NCBI RefSeq assembly: GCF_938030725.1
Contig: NZ_CALHIQ010000177.1
Span: forward strand, 1 to 8,608
Length of the DNA: 8,608 nt
Source of the DNA: an uncultured Fretibacterium sp.
GTDB lineage: Bacteria; Synergistota; Synergistia; Synergistales; Aminobacteriaceae
Direction: 5' to 3'
How positions within the stretch are numbered: the first letter of the stretch is position 1; each line of letters begins with the position of its first letter. Positions 1 to 5,415 of this stretch are shown here, piece by piece. The notes under the pieces are model-generated. The model was not told the origin of the DNA. It saw nothing but the letters and a program-made list of their open reading frames with translations, and did not search any database. The position numbers and the translations under genes are program-made.

Positions 1-697
1 AAAACCTGGGCTCGGTTCCGATACGATGATTTGGGGCGCAATGAACCTCGTGCCTACAGCCGTTGGCGTCATCTTGCTTACGGGGATATTGTCCGCGGGC
101 ATCTCATCCGCCTCCAATTTTCTCGCTCTGGTTGGATTTTCCTTTATCAACGACATTTTGACCCTGGACGACAAACCGGAAAAAGAAAAACTGAAGATTT
201 CCCGTATCGGCATGTTTATTGTGAGCTTAGTGGTGTTGGTCATGGCATTTTTTGCAAACCACATCTTCTGGATCATGTACTTCGGTGGGACGGTAATCGC
301 GGGGTCGTGGGGACTCGTATCGTTCGCGGCCATTTGGAGCAAAAGGCTGTCGGAAAAAGGCGCTTTCTTGAGCATGCTTCTTGGCTTTATCGGTTGTTTT
401 GGCGTCCGCCTAGCCACCAGCGTATGGGGCGTGACCGTTCCCTTTTTCCTGGATTCCTTTTTCGTGGGCATTTACCTGTCTATCATAGGCATGGTAGTAG
501 GAAACGCCCTAGCAAAGCCCACGCCGGAAGAGGTCGCCGAGAGGGAGAGGCTCTTTATCGTGCCGGACTCCGAAAAAGACGTCGTCGAGATGCGCAAAAC
601 CATGGGCGCCTACAAATTTCACATTGCGTTCTCGATCTTTATGTTCGCGCTGTTCACCTTCGGTTATCTTGTGCCTTACCTCAAGGCCGTAAAGTGA
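1..697 (+). CDS. Sodium:solute symporter family protein, C-terminal part (5' end cut by window)
   Basis: The reading frame is open from base 2 and ends at TGA 695-697, so the gene begins before the window; the ATG at 26 is internal. The visible 231 or so residues contain about six or seven hydrophobic segments. Near the start is GILSAGISSASNFL, which matches the conserved helix of the SSF family whose small residues and paired serines form the sodium site in characterised members. Hydrophobic helices alternate with short charged loops (for example DDKPEKEKLK), then comes a cytoplasmic stretch rich in E, R and D and a last membrane helix ending FGYLVPYLKAVK. The family couples sodium entry to uptake of sugars, amino acids, organic acids or vitamins; the substrate cannot be told from this fragment. 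Base composition is lower in GC than the - strand genes to the right. The SSF assignment is confident, the substrate unknown. Confidence 0.85.
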   Translation, partial: KPGLGSDTMIWGAMNLVPTAVGVILLTGILSAGISSASNFLALVGFSFINDILTLDDKPEKEKLKISRIGMFIVSLVVLVMAFFANHIFWIMYFGGTVIAGSWGLVSFAAIWSKRLSEKGAFLSMLLGFIGCFGVRLATSVWGVTVPFFLDSFFVGIYLSIIGMVVGNALAKPTPEEVAERERLFIVPDSEKDVVEMRKTMGAYKFHIAFSIFMFALFTFGYLVPYLKAVK

Positions 698-869
698 GAT
701 CGACAGGAGCACGGATCGTCAGGTTCAGCGCAGCCCAATCATACGGAAGGATAACTCCTTCGAGTTTGAGAACCTCCTGCCCTTCCTGAATCGGCTATCC
801 AACCGCTTCGCGATCCGTCCACAATCCTTCTTCGGATAACGCTTGTAAAATCTCGACTGATGAACGGAC

Positions 870-895
870 TGGGACGGCGAACTCCCGCCGTCCCA
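870..895. repeat. GC-rich hairpin, 10-bp stem
   Basis: Bases 870-879 (TGGGACGGCG) are the perfect reverse complement of 886-895, with a 6-base loop. No T-run follows on either strand, so it is not a typical Rho-independent terminator. It shares the GGGACGG core with the longer inverted repeat at 2402-2455, which hints at a common repeat type, although the two differ outside that core. Confidence 0.6.
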
Positions 896-1017
896 AATCA
901 GGTAATCCGCGTGCGATACTTCCTTCGCCCTTGCGGCATCTTTCAGTTGAATTTTCAGCGCCGCCAATCGCGATCAGTTGGAGCTATCCGAATCATGGTC
1001 GGCACTGCCCACAGGGC

Positions 1018-1046
1018 TTGACCTTCCTCCATGCGCAAGGTTTAAT
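1018..1046 (+). promoter_or_regulatory. Predicted sigma-70-type promoter of the AspT-like carrier gene
   Basis: TTGACC at 1018-1023 (5 of 6 to the -35 consensus) and TTTAAT at 1041-1046 (5 of 6 to the -10 consensus) are separated by exactly 17 bases. Transcription would start near 1053 and leave a leader of about 47 bases before the ATG at 1100. This suggests that the carrier gene is expressed independently of the symporter gene. No operator was recognised. Confidence 0.65.
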
Positions 1047-1099
1047 ATCTCCTTTCATAAAGGCTTTTCATCCTAAATTTCGTCCCGGAGGAACTATCG

Positions 1100-2353
1100 A
1101 TGGCTTATTTTCAAGAGATCATCTTTTCAAGTTGCCGCAGCATGATGTTTATCATATTCTGTATAACCTTCATCGGCTATCTGTTGGGAGATATCAAGAT
1201 CAAAGGCGTGGAGTTGGGAACGGCCGGCGTCTTTCTGAGCGCATTGCTTTTTGGGCACTTCGGGTACTCAGACACTTCTTTGCTTCGTCAGATGGGGATC
1301 ATTACCGTTTCCAGCGGATTCATGCAGCACAGTATGTCTCTCATTCAGGAAATGGGCTTGCTCTGTTTCGTGACCTCCGTCGGCTTTATCGCAGGACCCA
1401 ATTTCTTTCACAACCTCAAAAGAAACGTCAAATCCTATGCGTTTCTGGGATTGATCATCATCGGAAGCGGCGCCCTGACGTGCGCGGCGGTGATCCTGCT
1501 GACCAGCGTAGACTCAGCCATGGGCGTCGGCATACTCTCAGGAGCCTTAACCACAACGCCGGGCTTCGCCGCGGCACAGGACATCGTGCGCTCTAACGAG
1601 TTTCTTCTGAACGAGGTCACGGTGGGCCACGCCATTGGCTATCCTTTTGGAGTTGTCGGCGTTGTGCTCTTTGTGCAGATCGTTCCCAAACTCGTCAAAG
1701 CGAATATCCTGGAGGAACAGAAGAAGATCAATGCTACATCAGGCCAGCCGCTAGAGTTTACACCAGATCGCCAACAAGAGGAAAATGCGCAACGAAAGCT
1801 GATCGACATCGACCCCATTGGCCTCGGGCCTCTTTCTTTAGCCGTCGTTTTGGGAGTCCTGTTGGGCAAGGTTCGGATTCCCCTTCCTCTTGGAACGCAC
1901 TTCTCGCTTGGAAACACGGGCGGAGCTCTCATCGTGGGATTGATCCTTGGGCATTTTGGTCGGATCGGTCGGATCAATATGCGGATCAGCACGGGATTTC
2001 TAAAGGCATTCCGCGAGTTTGGACTCGTGATGTTCCTGATCGGGGCCGGTGTCCCCGGCGGATCCGGCTTCGTTGAGATCGTTCGGGAACACGGCCTGAT
2101 CCTGTTCTTCTACGGCGCCCTGATGACAACCGTCCCCTTATTGGTCGGCTACTTCATCGCAAAACATGTCGTCAGACTCTGTCTGCTTAACAACCTGGGA
2201 GCAATCACCGGAGGCATGACCAGCACTCCAGCGTTGGGAGCTTTGATCAACGTCGCCAAGACGGACGACGTGGCAGCCTCCTACGCCGCAACCTATCCCG
2301 TTGCCTTGGTGTTAGTCGTGCTGGCCTCTCAATTTCTCATGACCTTCCTTTGA
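1100..2353 (+). CDS. AspT/YidE/YbjL-type membrane carrier, compact form without the central RCK_C domains
   Basis: This 417-residue integral membrane protein shows the internal duplication of the AspT (aspartate:alanine exchanger) family. Residues 40-55 (GTAGVFLSALLFGHFG) mirror 271-287 (GNTGGALIVGLILGHFG). Residues 148-159 (GALTTTPGFAAA) mirror about 371-381 (GGMTSTPALGA). Each half ends with a Y-P helix (GYPFGVVGVVLF and TYPVALVLVVLA). The TTTP and TSTP motifs are typical of the family's substrate path. The halves are joined by a hydrophilic linker of about 45 residues (around 195-240). Classical AspT proteins are about 540-560 residues because two RCK_C (TrkA-C) domains sit there; those are absent. 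The start is supported by GGAGG at 1087-1091, 8 bases before ATG, and by a promoter at 1018-1046. By family it should be an amino-acid or dicarboxylate exchanger; the substrate is unknown. The upstream symporter gene may belong to the same metabolic locus. Confidence 0.85.
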   Translation: MAYFQEIIFSSCRSMMFIIFCITFIGYLLGDIKIKGVELGTAGVFLSALLFGHFGYSDTSLLRQMGIITVSSGFMQHSMSLIQEMGLLCFVTSVGFIAGPNFFHNLKRNVKSYAFLGLIIIGSGALTCAAVILLTSVDSAMGVGILSGALTTTPGFAAAQDIVRSNEFLLNEVTVGHAIGYPFGVVGVVLFVQIVPKLVKANILEEQKKINATSGQPLEFTPDRQQEENAQRKLIDIDPIGLGPLSLAVVLGVLLGKVRIPLPLGTHFSLGNTGGALIVGLILGHFGRIGRINMRISTGFLKAFREFGLVMFLIGAGVPGGSGFVEIVREHGLILFFYGALMTTVPLLVGYFIAKHVVRLCLLNNLGAITGGMTSTPALGALINVAKTDDVAASYAATYPVALVLVVLASQFLMTFL

Positions 2354-2401
2354 GAAAATACGGGATACAATTAGTTCGCATTTCGCTAGAAAATTCTACT
2401 C

Positions 2402-2455
2402 TCAGACTGAAGGCAAGGGGACGGATTTGAATCCGTCCCCTTGCCTTCAGTCTGA
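2402..2455. repeat. Perfect 26-bp inverted repeat with 2-base loop (REP/MITE-like)
   Basis: Bases 2402-2427 are the exact reverse complement of 2430-2455, with only TG between them. The core is GGGGACGGATT facing AATCCGTCCCC. It lies between the convergent ends of the AspT-like carrier gene (stop at 2353) and the nicotinamidase gene (stop at 2546). No T-run follows either arm, so it is not a standard intrinsic terminator, although a stem this strong could still stall polymerase or protect both 3' ends. Perfect palindromes with a GGGGACGG core recall dispersed REP-type elements mobilised by RAYT transposases; that link is from memory, and no transposase is present here. Confidence 0.8.
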
Positions 2456-2545
2456 CGCAGTTTGACGCGGAGGCCCTGAACAAACGACAAGCGGCCGTTT
2501 CGCCCTGCGTCTTTCCATCTCTCTACGACGGAGTGGGAATGGGAA

Positions 2546-3106
2546 TCAGGCGATCGTCACACCCTGCGTCTCAAGGTCCGCCAGGTTCTCGCGGTGCTTT
2601 TCAGCGTTCACGTACCCGACGGCGTCCGCCAGGAGCGTCACCCTGCGCCCCGCCCTCAGTAGGTCCAGCGCGCTCTCGCGCACGCAGAACTCGCTTGCGA
2701 TGCCACAGACGACAACGCACTCTCCCGCGTCCTGTCCCACAGTCCGCCCCGCCGCGTTCCGCGCCTCGAAGGCGGAATACTCCTCCCGGCCATCGTCCGT
2801 GCCCTTATGGTAGACGTTCCCCTCCCCCGGCCGCTGTTCGGCGCGCTTCACGTCCCGCGTGAAGGCCTCGTGGATCGCGCTGCCGCGCTCGCCGGCAACG
2901 CAGTGTTCCGGCCACTGGCCACCATTTTCCTTGAAGCTGCAGTGCCCTTTTCCATGCCAGTCCGCCGAGTAGAGCACCCGAACGTCCGGGTGCGCGTTGA
3001 TGTAGTCCACGGCGCTTTTCACCGCGTCCTCCGCGCCGCAGCAGGCCAGCGATCCGTCGATGAAGTCGTACTGACAATCCACCACCAGAAGCGTTTCCTT
3101 CGACAT
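2546..3106 (-). CDS. pncA: Nicotinamidase (isochorismatase-like hydrolase family)
   Basis: Predicted to hydrolyse nicotinamide to nicotinate and ammonia in the cytoplasm, feeding NAD salvage through nicotinate phosphoribosyltransferase. The 186-residue protein carries the complete active site of the family: Asp10 in LLVVDCQYDF, Lys101 in HKGTDDG and Cys141 in CGIASEFCV form the catalytic triad. Asp49, His51, His55 (SADWHGKGHCSF) and His68 (WPEHCV) match the metal-binding set of known nicotinamidases. The upstream ATG at 3124 would add six residues, but GGAGGGGG (complement of 3115-3122) overlaps that codon and sits 8 bases before the ATG at 3106, so 3106 is the better start. It follows uvrB by 44 bases on the same strand with no terminator between, so cotranscription is likely. 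Another isochorismatase-family amidase is possible, but the WPEHCV metal motif favours nicotinamidase. Confidence 0.88.
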   Translation of the reverse strand: MSKETLLVVDCQYDFIDGSLACCGAEDAVKSAVDYINAHPDVRVLYSADWHGKGHCSFKENGGQWPEHCVAGERGSAIHEAFTRDVKRAEQRPGEGNVYHKGTDDGREEYSAFEARNAAGRTVGQDAGECVVVCGIASEFCVRESALDLLRAGRRVTLLADAVGYVNAEKHRENLADLETQGVTIA

Positions 3107-3114
3107 GCAGTTTT

Positions 3115-3122
3115 CCCCCTCC
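3115..3122 (-). promoter_or_regulatory. Ribosome binding site deciding the pncA start
   Basis: The - strand reads GGAGGGGG here, 8 bases upstream of the ATG at 3106. Because it overlaps the alternative in-frame ATG (3122-3124), it argues against that earlier start. Confidence 0.75.
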
Positions 3123-3150
3123 ATATACAGTTCACAGGCAGCCGGACGCC

Positions 3151-5196
3151 TTATTTCCGCGTCCTCTCCCGCGCGCGGCGGGGACGGGAGCGAAACCCCC
3201 TGGGCGAGGGCTTGCGCTCCACGCTGACCCCCCGCGCCTCCGCGATCAGGTCCCTCAGCGCCGCTGCGCGCTCAAAGTCCAGGCGCTCCACGGCCTCCCA
3301 CATGGCACGCTCCATCTCCTTGACGGACATCTCAGGCTTCGCCGGGGCCGCCTCCCCCTCCTTCGCCCCGACGCCGTCCAGCCGGTAGGCCTCCAGGAGC
3401 TCTGGGGGCAGGAGCGTCGTGACCTCCTTCTCCACGCTGCGGGGAACGATGCCGTGTTTCTCGTTGAACGCCATCTGCAGCTCCCGTCGCCGCCGGGTCT
3501 CCTTCACGGCGCGGGCGATGCTCTCCGTTTCCACGTCCGCGTAGAGCAGCACCCTGCTGTCCACGTTCCGGGCCGCCCGCCCCATGATCTGAATCAGGGA
3601 GCGGTAGGAGCGCAGATACCCCTCGCGGTCCGCGTCCAGGATGGCCACCAGCGTCACCTCCGGCAGGTCCATCCCCTCCCGAAGCAGGTTGATGCCCACC
3701 AGCACCTGCACCTCGCCCACGCGCAGGCCGTGGATCAGCTCCGCCCGCTCAAAGGTGTTGAGCTCCGAATGAATGTACTTGACCTTGAATTTCAGCTCGC
3801 TCAGGTAGTCCGCCAGGTCCTCGGAGGAGCGCTTCGTCAACGTCAGGACCAGCGCCCGCTCTCCGCGCTCCGTCACGCCCCGCAGCCTCTCCACCAGGTC
3901 GTCCACCTGCGTTCGGGCCGGCAGGACCTCCACCGTCGGGTCCGGAACGCCCGTGGGCCGGATCACCTGCTCCACCACCTGAGAGGAGACCTCCACCTCG
4001 TAGTCCCCCGGCGTGGCGGACACGAACACGGCCTGGCGCATGTGCTCCTTGAATTCGTCCCACTGGAGGGGGCGATTGTCCAGGCAGGAGGGCAGGCGAA
4101 AACCGTTCTCCACCAGCACGGTCTTGCGCGCCCGGTCGCCGTTGAACATGCCCCGCACCTGGGGCAGCGTGATGTGCGACTCGTCCACGAACAGCAGAAA
4201 GTCCTCCGGGAAGAAGTCGATCAGCGTGCCCGGCGGCTCCCCATAGTTTCGCCCGTCCAGGTAGACCGAGTAGTTCTCAATTCCGGAGCAATACCCCACC
4301 TCCCCCAGCATCTCCATGTCGTAGCGCGTGCGCATCCGGATGCGCTCCGCCTCCAGAGGCTTGTTCGCCTCGTTGAAGCGCCTTTCCATCCGGTCCAGCT
4401 CCTCCTGGATCAGGGGGAGGGAGCGCGCGATGGCGTCCGTCTGAGTGACGTAGTGCTGCGCGGGGAAGATCGAGGCCTCCGGCGTATGCTCCACCGACGT
4501 CCCCCGCAAGGGGTCCACCTGGTCGATGCGCTCGATCTCGTCGTCGAAGAACGACACGCGGATGCAGGTTTCGGCGTAGGCCGGAAAGATCTCGATGGTG
4601 TCGCCCCGCACGCGGAACTTGCCCGGCTCGAGCGACGTGTCGTTGCGCTCGTAGTAGTTCTCCAGCAGGCGCTCCAGGAAGGTGCGGTGCTCCACGCGGT
4701 CCCCTTCCTTGAAGGAGAAGATGGCGTTTTCGTAGTTGTCGCGCTTGCCCAGACCGTAGATGCAGGAGACGCTCGCGACGACCAGGACATCCCTCCGCTC
4801 GATCAGGGCCTTCGTGGCCGCCAGGCGCAGGCGCTCGATGCGGTCGTTGATGGAGGCGTCCTTTTCGATGTAGGTGTCGCTCGACGGGATGTAGGCCTCC
4901 GGCTGGTAGTAATCGTAGTAGGAGACGAAATAGTGAACGGCGTTCTCCGGAAAGAACTGCTTGAACTCGCTGTAGAGCTGCGCCGCCAGCGTCTTGTTGT
5001 GCGCCAGGACGAGGGCCGGCCGGTTCGCCGCGGCGATGAGGTTGGCCATCGTAAAGGTCTTGCCGCTGCCCGTGACGCCCATCAGCGTCTGAAAGCGCTG
5101 TCCGGCATCGAGGCCTCGCCTCAGGGCCTCGATGGCCTCCGGCTGGTCGCCCGCCGGCGGCCACTCCGAGTGCAGGATAAAGTTTTTTTGTATCAA
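3151..5196 (-). CDS. uvrB: Excinuclease ABC subunit B (UvrB)
   Basis: UvrB receives damaged DNA from UvrA, verifies the lesion with its beta-hairpin and recruits UvrC for incision in nucleotide excision repair. The 681-residue product has the normal family length. Visible in order: N-terminal FILHSEWPPAGDQPEAI; Walker A GVTGSGKT (40-47); the tyrosine-rich beta-hairpin region YYDYYQPEAYIP (93-104); Walker B DESH (338-341); helicase motifs GINLLREGMDLPEV and QIMGRAARN in the second RecA-like domain; and a C-terminal UVR motif (about 623-655, SVKEMERAMWEAVERLDFE) that contacts UvrC. A basic tail ends the protein. The start is a TTG at 5196, with GGAGGAGG 6 bases before it; the frame stays open to 5388, but that extension runs into the terminator hairpin of ftsH and is unlike UvrB. 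An A7 run lies at codons 3-5. uvrA and uvrC are not in the window. pncA follows 44 bases downstream. Confidence 0.97.
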   Translation of the reverse strand: MIQKNFILHSEWPPAGDQPEAIEALRRGLDAGQRFQTLMGVTGSGKTFTMANLIAAANRPALVLAHNKTLAAQLYSEFKQFFPENAVHYFVSYYDYYQPEAYIPSSDTYIEKDASINDRIERLRLAATKALIERRDVLVVASVSCIYGLGKRDNYENAIFSFKEGDRVEHRTFLERLLENYYERNDTSLEPGKFRVRGDTIEIFPAYAETCIRVSFFDDEIERIDQVDPLRGTSVEHTPEASIFPAQHYVTQTDAIARSLPLIQEELDRMERRFNEANKPLEAERIRMRTRYDMEMLGEVGYCSGIENYSVYLDGRNYGEPPGTLIDFFPEDFLLFVDESHITLPQVRGMFNGDRARKTVLVENGFRLPSCLDNRPLQWDEFKEHMRQAVFVSATPGDYEVEVSSQVVEQVIRPTGVPDPTVEVLPARTQVDDLVERLRGVTERGERALVLTLTKRSSEDLADYLSELKFKVKYIHSELNTFERAELIHGLRVGEVQVLVGINLLREGMDLPEVTLVAILDADREGYLRSYRSLIQIMGRAARNVDSRVLLYADVETESIARAVKETRRRRELQMAFNEKHGIVPRSVEKEVTTLLPPELLEAYRLDGVGAKEGEAAPAKPEMSVKEMERAMWEAVERLDFERAAALRDLIAEARGVSVERKPSPRGFRSRPRRARERTRK

Positions 5197-5202
5197 GTGA
5201 AG

Positions 5203-5210
5203 CCTCCTCC
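5203..5210 (-). promoter_or_regulatory. Ribosome binding site for the uvrB TTG start
   Basis: The - strand reads GGAGGAGG, 6 bases before TTG 5194-5196. No ATG or GTG nearby gives a UvrB-like N-terminus, so this site fixes the start codon. Confidence 0.8.
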
Positions 5211-5370
5211 CAGCGGCCTTGCACGCTGTCCGAGGACATCTTACAACAGAAGGGCGGGAAAAGATACCTTGCCTCAACGCGCGAGCGGCAGCAAGGCAGG
5301 AGGGGCCCGCGCCTTTAGGAAAGCCTTCGTACGGGGTTGTCCACGTTCTCCGGTCCACGAAGCCGCTCCA

Positions 5371-5402
5371 CAAAAAATGCCCTCTCAAAGAGAGGGGGCA
5401 TT
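5371..5402 (-). terminator. Rho-independent terminator after ftsH
   Basis: On the - strand the arms AATGCCCCCTCTC and GAGAGGGCATT pair across a TTT loop, with two extra C bases bulged in the first arm, and a run of six T follows. It begins 14 bases after the ftsH stop codon (5416-5418). It separates ftsH from uvrB, so uvrB should have its own promoter in 5211-5370. I see no convincing -35/-10 pair there; TAAGAT about 45 bases before the uvrB start is the best -10 candidate. Confidence 0.88.
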
Positions 5403-5415
5403 ACAGGATTTCCCT

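Larger units (their letters stand above)
698..1099. other. 402-base intergenic gap with a GC-rich hairpin and no intact gene
   Basis: No well-supported gene lies here. A weak hairpin (GAAGGA 746-751, TCCTTC 756-761) and a stronger one at 870-895 are present, neither followed by a T-run, so termination after the symporter gene is not clearly marked. The - strand has an 80-codon open frame (725-967) starting at TTG without a ribosome binding site, and a second - strand frame with protein-like text interrupted by a stop; together they might be a decayed gene, but I recognise no family. The right end (1018-1099) holds the promoter and leader of the next gene. Confidence 0.6.

Noticed and set aside
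698..1017. A tRNA or other structured RNA gene in the gap
   Set aside because: No cloverleaf, T-loop motif or acceptor pairing could be found on either strand; only the simple hairpins noted.
2402..2455. Reading the 26-bp inverted repeat as an ordinary Rho-independent terminator
   Set aside because: No run of T follows either arm and the loop is only two bases; it may affect transcription but does not fit the standard form.
2454..2511. Spaced inverted pair GACGCAG (2454-2460) and CTGCGTC (2505-2511), and the repeated CCCTGCGTCT at 2503-2512 and 2562-2571
   Set aside because: Short matches across a long loop in GC-rich DNA, one of them inside pncA; easily chance.
5197..5388. A 64-codon N-terminal extension of UvrB starting at TTG 5388
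   Set aside because: It would run from within the ftsH terminator hairpin, has no UvrB-like sequence, and the ribosome binding site at 5203-5210 points to TTG 5196.
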